In this document: positions 56,578-64,000 of the stretch, piece by piece | Layout of the letters: every line of letters starts with the position of its first letter | Position numbering within the stretch: position 1 is the first letter of the stretch | Assembly (NCBI GenBank): GCA_041399085.1 | Contig: JAWKTM010000030.1 | Location: 1-64,000, forward strand | Direction: 5' to 3' | Source: JAWKTM01 sp041399085 | GTDB lineage: Bacteria; Planctomycetota; Planctomycetia; Pirellulales; Pirellulaceae | Length of the DNA stretch: 64,000 nucleotides | Translations under genes and position numbers: made by a program | Notes under the pieces: model-generated | Told to the model about the DNA's origin: nothing | Database searches by the model: none | The model's input: the letters and a program-made list of their open reading frames with translations, nothing else

Positions 56578-58164
56578 TCAAGCCGCCTGCCGGTCGACAT
56601 CCCCTCCGATTCGCTCATGCAGATACTGTATCGCCCGTTGAAGTTGACGATCCTCGATCGGTTGTGTGGCGGTCTCGCTGGAAGCGTCTTCGTTGCCGCC
56701 AGCTTCCGCGTTCTCGGTCTCCGTAACCACGTCTTTTGAGTTCATGTCTTCCGAGTTCGCGCCTTCCGAGTTCGGTTGTGAGGATTCCGGATCGGTCGTC
56801 GTTCGCTCGTTCTCGGGCGGCGACTTATCGTTGTCCGACGAATCTTGAGCATCAGGCTCGACCGTAGTTGATTGCTCGGCTCCGCTCATTAAATCTCGTT
56901 CGCGGCGTTGTATGCGGACTTGGGTATATTCTTCTTCCTCCAGCTTGACTTCCATGCCTTCGTTCGGACGAACTCCCCATTCGTCATCTTCGCTGGCTCC
57001 CTCGACGCGATGGATGTTTTGGCCGCTCGGTCGCCAGTAACGCGCGGTGGTCAGTTTCAAGGCACTACGTCCACGATCCAGTTCCAGGATGTTTTGGACC
57101 GTTCCCTTGCCGAACGATCGTTCGCCCACGACGACGGCTCGATTGTGATCCTGAAGGCAAGCGGCCACGATTTCCGCGGCACTGGCCGAAAAACGATCCG
57201 AGAGCACGACAACCGGAGTGCTCGGATCAATCGCCATATCAGTTGTCGCGAAGAACTCCTGTTGAATCCGGCCACCGCGTCCCCGCGTGCTAACAATCGT
57301 GCCTTCGTCGATAAACAAGTCGCACGTCTCCACGGCGGAATGTAACAAGCCACCGGCGTTGCCTCGCATATCCAGAATCCAAGCCTTGATCGCGGGATCG
57401 GCGGCTTGAAGCACATCGCGTAGCTCACTAACGGTCCGCTCGCCGAAGGTCGTAATGCGGATATATCCGATCGACGGTTCGTCTTCGAGCACGTATTCCC
57501 AGCTTCCATCGGGCCGCCGCCGATCCCCCAACACTGATTCGACGGGAATCGTGTCGCGGAGGATCGTCATGGCCTGGGTTTCCTCCGAGCCGGGATGTTG
57601 AACGAGCAAATTGACCGGCGAGCCTTTTTCGCCTCGCATTAATTTCACGGCATCTTCGAGCGACATGCCTTCGGTGCTTTGGCCGTCAATCTCTAAGATG
57701 ATGTCGCCCGCCACCATTCCGGCGCGATAGGCCGGCGTGCCAACCAGCGGCGTGGCGACCGTCATTCGCGGCACGCGCGGCGGGCCCTCGACCATGATGC
57801 CGATGCCGCCAAATTCCTGGTTCAGACTTTCCTGAAACTGTTGATACCGGTCCGCGCTGATGTAGCTGGAATACGGGTCCAGCCGCTGGACCATGCCGCT
57901 CATGGCGTCCTCGAACAGCCGTCGCGGATCAACCGGTTCGACATATCGTTGTTCGATGGTCGTCACGGCTTCGGTGATCGTGTTGGCGTAACGATACCGC
58001 TGGACCTTTTGATTGCAGGCCAGGGCGACGATGGCCGTCAACAGAACGATGACTAGATTGCGAGCGGGCAAGGCGAGATTTCCCCAAAACTGGCGAGACG
58101 AGGACTTGAGCAAGTCAACTGTAACCAAGCGCGACGTGGTGGGCGACCAGTGAGCCGCTTTCAA
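56578..58164 (-). CDS. S41 family C-terminal processing peptidase (CtpA-like)
   Basis: The product is about 528 residues. An N-terminal membrane anchor (LVIVLLTAIVALAC) leads to the S41 fold: LDPYSSYISADRYQQF, then a PDZ domain (GVxx-type FGGIGIMVEGPPRV, AGMVAGDIILEIDGQSTEGM). The catalytic part contains SIGYIRITTFGERT, LDMRGNAGGLLHSAV, SDRFSASAAEIVAACLQD with the Ser nucleophile and VVGERSFGKGTVQN with the Lys base. A long acidic Ser/Glu/Asn-rich tail (about residues 415-510) is unusual. No ATG opens the frame before the anchor, so a TTG at 58164 is the likely start. It follows the DUF1559 genes on the same strand and may process exported proteins. Confidence 0.9.
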   Translation of the reverse strand: MKAAHWSPTTSRLVTVDLLKSSSRQFWGNLALPARNLVIVLLTAIVALACNQKVQRYRYANTITEAVTTIEQRYVEPVDPRRLFEDAMSGMVQRLDPYSSYISADRYQQFQESLNQEFGGIGIMVEGPPRVPRMTVATPLVGTPAYRAGMVAGDIILEIDGQSTEGMSLEDAVKLMRGEKGSPVNLLVQHPGSEETQAMTILRDTIPVESVLGDRRRPDGSWEYVLEDEPSIGYIRITTFGERTVSELRDVLQAADPAIKAWILDMRGNAGGLLHSAVETCDLFIDEGTIVSTRGRGGRIQQEFFATTDMAIDPSTPVVVLSDRFSASAAEIVAACLQDHNRAVVVGERSFGKGTVQNILELDRGRSALKLTTARYWRPSGQNIHRVEGASEDDEWGVRPNEGMEVKLEEEEYTQVRIQRRERDLMSGAEQSTTVEPDAQDSSDNDKSPPENERTTTDPESSQPNSEGANSEDMNSKDVVTETENAEAGGNEDASSETATQPIEDRQLQRAIQYLHERIGGDVDRQAA

Positions 58165-58227
58165 CGCGATGGAAGTGACCGTGGGCGGATCGCGCGAGCC
58201 CAGCCGAATCGACGCCTTCGAGACCGC

Positions 58228-59400
58228 TTACCAATCGTCTGAATCGATCACTTGGCCGTCCGCTCGATGGCCAAGCTGCTGGTAGACCCGCGTGTCGATC
58301 TGTTCGGAAAGGTACTGAATCGCTCCGTTACCGAGCACAAAATTAGCGCCGCCCACGTGGAAACTGGCAAAACCGCCGACCAACATCTGCGGTTTGTTCG
58401 GCAGCAACGGCAGCGTTGCCCCAGGGGGAGCCATCATGTAATCGTAGGGATAACCCATCGAATCGTAGACGTCCGAATCGTCGCCTTCGACCACGGTTTG
58501 TTCGCTCGCGGCGCCAGCCTCCTCGGATGTGTCACCGGCCTCCTGAGTGTTAATCGTTTCGCCCATTGCCGCTTGATCGTCCGCGGTTGCGTCCGTATCG
58601 CCAAGTTCACCGGAATCGCTCGCGGCGTCATTCGCATCTTGAATCGCTTGCCACGGATCTACTTGCACCGAGCGCCACGCTCCACTGCCTCCATCCAGTT
58701 TCAATTCGTGGTTGATCGCCCATCCCGTGTTGCGCAATGTGGCTCGCGAACCGGACATCCAACCCAAATCCGTGGTCGGGTGCGGAATCTTTTCGCCAAG
58801 AAACAAAGTCGTCCCATGTCCGTCGGCAATATCATCGTAGGCGAGACTGCTGTTCAAGAAGAACGTCCCATGATTGTCCGAGTCGATCGGAGCTTCAACA
58901 TCGTGATGAACCGCCGCGTAATGGCTGACCTCTAGTCCCATATTGGGACTTACCCAAGACGATGGACATGTAAGACTGTCGAAGGTATGCGCCCGCACCA
59001 CCGCGTTTGCCCGGTCATACACTCCCTTCGTGAAGTCGACGCGTTCGTAGGCATTTTGTTGTTCGATGTAGGGCAGTATTTGAACAAGCCACCCCATTTG
59101 ATAGCCAAGCGCCCGATTATCAATGGGGCCCGTGTTATTGACGCTTCCCGGCGGATAGACGCGATGCACCGTCTCGTAATGTTGAACGGCCGTCATGAGC
59201 TGAGCCAAATTGTTTGCACAGGAATGGCGGCGTGCGTTCTCGCGGGCCGCCTGCACGGCCGGCAACAGCATGGCGATCAGAATGCCGATCACCGCGACGA
59301 CGATCAGCAGTTCCAGCATCGTGAGACCCGCCGCGGCTCGGCGATGCGGACCACATAGCCGATAACAGCGCGTTGTCATAAGTGGCGGCAAGCACTTCAT
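58228..59400 (-). CDS. DUF1559 prepilin-like protein
   Basis: The product is 390 residues from the ATG at 59400. After a 25-residue leader comes the prepilin motif GLTMLELLIVVAVIGILIAM with the cleavage Gly and Glu+5, followed by the hydrophobic helix and AVQAARENARRHSCANNLAQ. Family motifs are NYAxHH-type HYETVHRVYPPG, ILPYIEQQNAYERVD, DGHGTTLFLGEKI and, near the end, ASFHVGGANFVLGNGAIQYL. An acidic insert rich in Asp, Glu and Ala (about residues 255-305) interrupts the domain. It is a member of the pseudopilin operon. DUF1559 proteins probably form or decorate a pseudopilus. Confidence 0.9.
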   Translation of the reverse strand: MKCLPPLMTTRCYRLCGPHRRAAAGLTMLELLIVVAVIGILIAMLLPAVQAARENARRHSCANNLAQLMTAVQHYETVHRVYPPGSVNNTGPIDNRALGYQMGWLVQILPYIEQQNAYERVDFTKGVYDRANAVVRAHTFDSLTCPSSWVSPNMGLEVSHYAAVHHDVEAPIDSDNHGTFFLNSSLAYDDIADGHGTTLFLGEKIPHPTTDLGWMSGSRATLRNTGWAINHELKLDGGSGAWRSVQVDPWQAIQDANDAASDSGELGDTDATADDQAAMGETINTQEAGDTSEEAGAASEQTVVEGDDSDVYDSMGYPYDYMMAPPGATLPLLPNKPQMLVGGFASFHVGGANFVLGNGAIQYLSEQIDTRVYQQLGHRADGQVIDSDDW

Positions 59401-59452
59401 GAATATTTCCCCAACGCCGAACGAAAGGCGACTTTGATTATCCAAATGGATG

Positions 59453-60328
59453 TTAGAAGTTGCCCGGCAGCACTTGGCCATCGGCGCGGTTCCCGAGTTG
59501 CTTCCAAACAATCGGATCGATCGTCGCTGCAACAAAGCCGACTCGGCTATCGCCATACGCCATCTGCGCGCCGCCGGGATGCATGCTGCCGAAGCCGCCA
59601 AATGGCGTGGCGGGAGCCGCGAAGTGCTTGAGCGCGGCATTGACTAGCTTCTGTTCGTCTTCGGGCGGCCAAGCGGTAGCGGGCACCGGCCCTGGACCAA
59701 CGGCGCCGGACGCCGGAGGTGTCGCCGTATTACGCAAAGTCGCCCGCGTTCCGGACATCCAACCTCGCTCGAAAGGATCGGAAATCTTATCGCCGAAGAA
59801 CACCGTGTGAGAGCTTCCATCTGGTATATCGTCGTATCGGATCTGTCGATTCAAAATGAAGACGCCATTGGACGCCTCCGTTACCGGCCCTTCCGCATCG
59901 CCATAGCATCCGGCGTAGCTGCTTTGACCTTTCACCGGCACATCGCTCGGACACCGTAAGATCGCGACCGAGACCGCTCGCACGGGACGATTCGCTGCGT
60001 CGTAGACACCGGACTTCGAGTCCACTTGATTGAACAAGGCTCGCTGTTCCAAATAAGGCAATAGCGGAATAATCCAATTCTGATGAAAGTCGATCGACTC
60101 GTTCGTGACCGCTTGTCCCTCGGCCACTACACCCGCCGGATAGAAGCCATGGGACAGTTCATAATTATTCGCGGCAATGCCGATTTGCGCCAGATTGTTA
60201 GAGCAAACAGTCCTGCGCGCGGCGGCGCGGCAAGCGTTGACCGCCGGCAACAACATGGCCACTAACACACCAATGATTGCAATCACAACTAACAGTTCGA
60301 CCAACGTAAAGGCGTATTTCCGTTTCAT
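59453..60328 (-). CDS. DUF1559 prepilin-like protein
   Basis: The product is 291 residues from the ATG at 60328. MKRKYAFTLVELLVVIAIIG is a canonical prepilin leader with short basic start, followed by AVNACRAAARRTVCSNNLAQ. Family features are NYELSHGFYPAGVV, LLPYLEQRALFNQVD, DGSSHTVFFGDKISDPFERG and GGFGSMHPGGAQMAYGDSRV. The final motif is the 'H-x-GG...GDS-V' signature. It is related to its downstream neighbour. The start codon overlaps the stop of the PilX-like gene in ATGA, so it is co-translated with the operon. Confidence 0.9.
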   Translation of the reverse strand: MKRKYAFTLVELLVVIAIIGVLVAMLLPAVNACRAAARRTVCSNNLAQIGIAANNYELSHGFYPAGVVAEGQAVTNESIDFHQNWIIPLLPYLEQRALFNQVDSKSGVYDAANRPVRAVSVAILRCPSDVPVKGQSSYAGCYGDAEGPVTEASNGVFILNRQIRYDDIPDGSSHTVFFGDKISDPFERGWMSGTRATLRNTATPPASGAVGPGPVPATAWPPEDEQKLVNAALKHFAAPATPFGGFGSMHPGGAQMAYGDSRVGFVAATIDPIVWKQLGNRADGQVLPGNF

Positions 60329-60732
60329 GCTTGATCTCCAGAGTCGACAACGGACACCGATTCGTGTCGCTGAATCAACACGGGCGTCGCGGATTGTTTG
60401 GGATAAGTTGCTTCCACGCTGATTAGTCTTTGATTGGGTTGGTCGCCAGGCTCGACAACGATCGTGATCGAAGCTCCGCCGTCGGCGAGTTGCCCGTCGA
60501 CCACGTGCCACGTTTCACCCATGTAGCTGGAATCCTGCCGCAATCGAGCCGACGCTCGGTCCAATGCCGACCGAGCCAGCATCTCCGTCTGCGCGCGGCG
60601 CATCGTCGTGCGGCTTTGCCGATGCTCGCGCACCAACGCCTGCACCGTGCTGCCGGCAATCCCCAACACCACGAACAGACAGACCATCACCACGACGATT
60701 AACACGCCGCGTCGCCGATTGATGTGCGTCAT
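60325..60732 (-). CDS. PilX/GspK-like minor pseudopilin
   Basis: The product is 135 residues. MTHINRRRGVLIVVVMVCLF shows the Arg-rich start and hydrophobic helix of a PilX/GspK-type protein without a perfect prepilin cleavage site. The helix continues LGIAGSTVQALVREHRQSRT, and MLARSALDRASARL resembles the paired helix of such minor pilins. The rest is a beta-rich part (LADGGASITIVVEPGD). It overlaps both neighbours by 4 bp. Assignment is by position and the N-terminal helix. Confidence 0.75.
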   Translation of the reverse strand: MTHINRRRGVLIVVVMVCLFVVLGIAGSTVQALVREHRQSRTTMRRAQTEMLARSALDRASARLRQDSSYMGETWHVVDGQLADGGASITIVVEPGDQPNQRLISVEATYPKQSATPVLIQRHESVSVVDSGDQA

Positions 60733-61433
60733 GAGCTTGCCTCCTCGGATGCCGCATCCAAAGCCGAGTCCGAATTCGAGTCCGATTCGCCACCATTCGC
60801 GGACGGTGGCTCGCCAGAGTCCGTTGCGTCCGCGGGTCCGTTTTCGGGAGCGCCACTAGGATCGCTAACCACGACCGCATCGATCCGCAATCGTTCTTGC
60901 GGCGCCTCATCCGGCGCGCCAGCCTTGAGCACCTGGCAGCTCACGATCGTGTGATCGTCCGCTGTTGCGAGCTTCCAAATCACTTGGCTGCGACTCGCTA
61001 ATTCATAGCTTTCAAAGTGTGGAACCAAATGGTCGGGCGGGACGTTTTGATCGCTGCCCTCGGGCGAATCGTCCGACTCCGCCGAAGAACGCGAAGCCAG
61101 CGGCGGAGCGATACGCGTGACCGCATGCCCGTTCCAGGCATACTTGATCGTCTGGCCAGTTCGAGTCGTAAACAGCAATTGCGTGGGCGCGGACTTCGTC
61201 TCCTTGGCCTTGTCATCCGGGTCGACGATTTGAGCGCTCGCGGCCAGCCGCGCGTCTTCGCGCCATTGAGCCGCCAAACGAATCAAAGAGTTATTAAACG
61301 TCATGGCATCGACCGCCTGACGCTGGACCCGAAACAAGCTGTTAAAGCACAGCAACACGCTGCTCATTACGGTTGCGGCGATCGTGATGAAGACGACCAT
61401 TTCGATCAAGCTGATTCCACGCCTTCGTTTCAT
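60729..61433 (-). CDS. GspJ-like minor pseudopilin
   Basis: The product is 234 residues starting MKRRRGISLIEMVVFITIAA, with G-I-S-L-I-E forming the prepilin processing site and a following hydrophobic helix. A globular part (WREDARLAASAQIVDPDDKA, LLFTTRTGQTIKYAWNGHAV) has the spacing of GspJ. It ends in a long acidic tail rich in Asp, Ser and Glu. The ATG overlaps the stop of the preceding fusion gene (ATGA). Confidence 0.8.
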   Translation of the reverse strand: MKRRRGISLIEMVVFITIAATVMSSVLLCFNSLFRVQRQAVDAMTFNNSLIRLAAQWREDARLAASAQIVDPDDKAKETKSAPTQLLFTTRTGQTIKYAWNGHAVTRIAPPLASRSSAESDDSPEGSDQNVPPDHLVPHFESYELASRSQVIWKLATADDHTIVSCQVLKAGAPDEAPQERLRIDAVVVSDPSGAPENGPADATDSGEPPSANGGESDSNSDSALDAASEEASS

Positions 61434-63244
61434 GGCCGAGCCGCCTCCTTCCCCTGCCCTGCCCCGGCTTCATGTCTCCAGGCCACCAATTCAATCGGTT
61501 CGACCGGCGAACCCGAAGCGTCGTTCCATTGCAGTCGCAGCACGATCCGCTTGAAGGCAAACGGCATCGTGGACATCGCTTCCTCGGCCGACTCCGCATC
61601 CGGCGTGTTTTCAGCAGCATCGTCAGAAGAATCGCGATCCACGTCCGAGTCGCTGATCGTGCCAGCTTCGATGGATGTGGATAATTGGGCGGCTGGAAGT
61701 CGCCGCCGGCCCACTTCGGTCAACGTCATGGCGGACAGCGAATCGTTGGTCACGTCGGCGAACGGTTCGGCCATCACGCGATCCATCAGGTTGGCCAATT
61801 CGACTTGAGCCACCAGCCGGCGGTCCATTTCGTGTTGCAGTCGATTGGAATGCGCCGCGAGTTGCAGCACGGTGGTGACCGCCGCGCCCAGCACGATCAT
61901 CGACACGGTGGCTTCCAACATGGTGAAGCCAGCACGCTTAAGCGAGACTCTCATTGTATATGCCTCTCTCAGCCAAAAACTAGGCCAAGTTAAAAACCAA
62001 ATCCAATAATGTGCCATTACAGCATGGGAAATCAGCAGCACCACGGCGCCATAAATCAAAATCAGGACGGGAAACAAACCGTTGAACCCGACCGTTAGTC
62101 GATAGGTGAGTCGCCGCATTCGGGTGCTGGCCAATTCTTCCAGAGCCCATGCCAAATTGCCGACTCGTTCCGCCGATCGCAACACGGCCGCATCGGACTT
62201 TCGCAACAGCCCCACCGTCAACAGAGCGTCGGTCCATTCGCTGCCGTTTCGCACGGCCGATCCCACCAACCCGAGACGCCAACGCACTCGCTGGCGCGGA
62301 TAAAGCTGGGCTAGTCGGTCGATGATTTCGCTGACCGGACGCTTGCGACGAACACCGCTTCCCAATCCTCGCAACACATGAACGCGATCCATCGGCAAGG
62401 CGATTCGCCCGAGAAACGGGAAGTCTTGTGGCAGCCAACCGAAGTAGCTCAGAACGCCAACAAGAAACAGCCCCCACAATAATAACAGCAGCGGCGTCAA
62501 GAGAAACCAATAACCAACAAACGTGTCGGCGAAGGCGGCGAGCCATCTCATGGTTGCTGGCAACTCCATTTCAAAATCGCTAAAAAGTTCAATAAAGACC
62601 GGCACGATTTTGAGCATGAAGAATACGACTACCGACATGCCAACCACGAACAACCAACCCAAATAGACATAGCGTTCCAACATGGCTCGCAGCGAGCGGC
62701 GCGTGCGATCCTCATCATCGGTGGACCATCGCAGACATGACTCGAGCGATCCATTCTCATAACCGATACGCAACGAAATGGCTTCGCCCACACCGAGGCG
62801 ATGCTTCGATCGTTCCAAGGCTTCGGGCAATGGCACGCCGGCCTGCAACAACGAGCTAAGCATCGCGGCTCGGAAACGCATCTCGCGGGCTCCTTGCTGC
62901 GCGACGCTGTTGGCGATGCGTTCCAGCGGCACGGACCGCTCCACGCCGATCGCTAGTGCCGATAACAACGTCCGCCGCTGAGCCGCCCGATATTGGCCCA
63001 CACCAACAATCGTGACCACAATCGTCATCCCGGCAAGCAAGAATGACCACGGCCCCAACATCAAGGAGGCCAATCCGATACAGCCCAAGAAGATGCACAA
63101 CCAGCCAGTAATCACCAAACCGCGGAACATCACATCGTCGGCGACCGAAATACGGCGACCGTACACAATCAATACGCTGAACAGCAGCGAGACGCCGAGC
63201 AGCAAGAACATGCTCCAGATGGCCGGGCCGAAAGGTTGCGTCAT
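61430..63244 (-). CDS. GspF/PilC inner-membrane protein fused in frame to a prepilin-like protein
   Basis: One continuous frame of 604 residues. The first 428 make a GspF-type platform protein: several helices in a long N-terminal part, GVPLPEALERSKHRLGVGEA as the first cytosolic repeat, DALLTVGLLRKSDAAVLRSA as the second, and a terminal helix LIYGAVVLLISHAVMAHYW. Without a stop the frame passes through SFWLREAYTMRVSLKRAGFT to MLEATVSMIVLGAAVTTV, an archetypal prepilin leader with helix, followed by a GspI-like globular part. An ATG at 61954 with a GAGAGAGG ribosome-binding sequence marks a likely second start. So the fusion may be real, or the pilin may be made separately from an internal start. 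Confidence 0.88.
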   Translation of the reverse strand: MTQPFGPAIWSMFLLLGVSLLFSVLIVYGRRISVADDVMFRGLVITGWLCIFLGCIGLASLMLGPWSFLLAGMTIVVTIVGVGQYRAAQRRTLLSALAIGVERSVPLERIANSVAQQGAREMRFRAAMLSSLLQAGVPLPEALERSKHRLGVGEAISLRIGYENGSLESCLRWSTDDEDRTRRSLRAMLERYVYLGWLFVVGMSVVVFFMLKIVPVFIELFSDFEMELPATMRWLAAFADTFVGYWFLLTPLLLLLWGLFLVGVLSYFGWLPQDFPFLGRIALPMDRVHVLRGLGSGVRRKRPVSEIIDRLAQLYPRQRVRWRLGLVGSAVRNGSEWTDALLTVGLLRKSDAAVLRSAERVGNLAWALEELASTRMRRLTYRLTVGFNGLFPVLILIYGAVVLLISHAVMAHYWIWFLTWPSFWLREAYTMRVSLKRAGFTMLEATVSMIVLGAAVTTVLQLAAHSNRLQHEMDRRLVAQVELANLMDRVMAEPFADVTNDSLSAMTLTEVGRRRLPAAQLSTSIEAGTISDSDVDRDSSDDAAENTPDAESAEEAMSTMPFAFKRIVLRLQWNDASGSPVEPIELVAWRHEAGAGQGKEAARP

Positions 63245-63286
63245 AATGCGGTTCGCAAATAGCTTGCGGATCTCGGAACGGGGACA

Positions 63287-64000
63287 TCACGAAAGGTTGT
63301 TAACCAACTCGATCAACGGCGTCATAAACGACAGGAACAGATTCATCACGGCGGCCGCCACAAATAGAAACACAATGGGCGGTAGGAGCTGACGCAGCAG
63401 CGACGCGCGGATCGCGACCCAACGTTCCATCAGTTCCGCGACGGACAACCAAGCGGCCGCCAGCGAACCGCTCTGTTCGCCCGATTGAAGCAACGGCATG
63501 ACAACGGCAGGCAAACCGCGATCCGCGGCTACGGCCATCGACAGAGGCGTTCCCCGCTCGACCATCGTGGCCAACCGCTGGCAGACGTTCGCCAAATTCG
63601 CATCGCGCACGCCGGCACTGGTCAACCGCAATGCCTCGGGCAATGGCCGCTGTAAATCCATCAGCATCGCCATGCCGCGCGCCATCCGTGCCGTGGCCGC
63701 CCAATGCCAAGCTGGCCCGACCAGCGGCAAGTGAATCATCGCCGCCTGCCAAGACGCGGCGCCGACCATCAATCGCACGAACAACAACACGACGACCATG
63801 GATGCCGCCAATCCGAGCCCCCAGAAAATCCCGATTTCATTCCACCAAATCACAACGTTGGTCCACGCGGGCAACTTCAACTCGAACTCGCGCATCAGCT
63901 CGATCAATCCAGGAGCGACCGCAAACGAAATGGCAACATAGATCGCGAGCAAGGTGGTCAACACGACCAGCGGATAGGCGAGCGCGCCGCGCAGTTGTCG
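63287..64000 (-). CDS. GspF/PilC-like inner-membrane protein, cut by window edge
   Basis: The visible 237 residues begin, at the window edge, with QLRGALAYPLVVLTTLLAIY, the usual start of the first membrane pair after the first cytosolic repeat. AMLMDLQRPLPEALRLTSAG, LANVCQRLATMVERGTPLSM and MPLLQSGEQSGSLAAAWLSV, the second repeat, are clear GspF signatures. The protein ends with a helix (FLFVAAAVMNLFLSFMTPLI). It is the first of two GspF-like genes in tandem, 43 bp apart. The 5' part and any upstream gene (such as a GspE ATPase) lie outside the window. Confidence 0.9.
   Translation of the reverse strand, partial: RQLRGALAYPLVVLTTLLAIYVAISFAVAPGLIELMREFELKLPAWTNVVIWWNEIGIFWGLGLAASMVVVLLFVRLMVGAASWQAAMIHLPLVGPAWHWAATARMARGMAMLMDLQRPLPEALRLTSAGVRDANLANVCQRLATMVERGTPLSMAVAADRGLPAVVMPLLQSGEQSGSLAAAWLSVAELMERWVAIRASLLRQLLPPIVFLFVAAAVMNLFLSFMTPLIELVNNLS

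Noticed and set aside
1..64000. tRNA and rRNA genes
   Set aside because: None was recognised by eye on either strand. A covariance-model scan would be needed to exclude a tRNA in the gene-free regions.

Overview
The window looks like a chromosomal segment of a planctomycete, probably related to Pirellulales. The reasons are family content: DUF1559 pseudopilin-like proteins, a 3-keto-disaccharide hydrolase domain (DUF1080) protein, several Uma2 (DUF820) proteins, an ECF-type sigma factor overlapping a membrane Ser/Thr kinase, a kinase with a WD40-like ectodomain, and a high-GC coding style. No species can be named from this alone.

Layout. 0-2.2 kb: end of a DUF1559-type protein, an exo/endonuclease/phosphatase-family membrane protein and a DUF1080 protein with a clear terminator. 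2.3-9.6 kb: a decayed stretch with broken DUF4186, FAD monooxygenase and TonB-receptor genes and a truncated IS630-type transposase, around an apparently intact ModE-like regulator / membrane protein / TiaS-like trio. 9.7-17.6 kb: a MORN-type protein and a multi-STN-domain protein, with a tandem duplication of about 3.37 kb that left a second STN gene and a stub of the MORN gene; both STN genes are frameshifted. 17.6-27.1 kb: repeat-rich ground with an inverted-arm repeat family, a triplicated GxxExxY locus, a degenerate 21-bp array and a decayed OLD-like ATPase, ending with an intact STN protein and a small lipoprotein.

27.4-45 kb is mostly ordinary gene-dense sequence: a secreted possible NlpC/P60-like protein, an ABC ATPase with a large lipoprotein partner, the rny-ymdB pair, tilS, an MFS transporter, two Uma2 genes, a parallel beta-helix protein, a response regulator, glyA, an HExxH lipoprotein and a substrate-binding lipoprotein. 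46-55.8 kb is a signalling cluster: a perfectly in-register 42-bp minisatellite, then sigma factor, kinase, 1396-residue kinase/WD40 protein, Uma2 and an FHA protein whose kinase domain has lost the catalytic Asp. 55.8-64 kb, on the minus strand, is a type II secretion/pseudopilin operon (two GspF-like proteins, one fused in frame to a prepilin, then minor pseudopilins, a PilX-like protein and two DUF1559 proteins) leading to an S41 carboxy-terminal processing protease.

Caution on broken genes: frameshifts also occur in tilS, normally essential, and in ymdB. Some indels may therefore be assembly errors. The density of breaks between 2.3 and 23.7 kb, together with repeats, duplication and truncated copies, still argues that this part really is degenerating accessory DNA.
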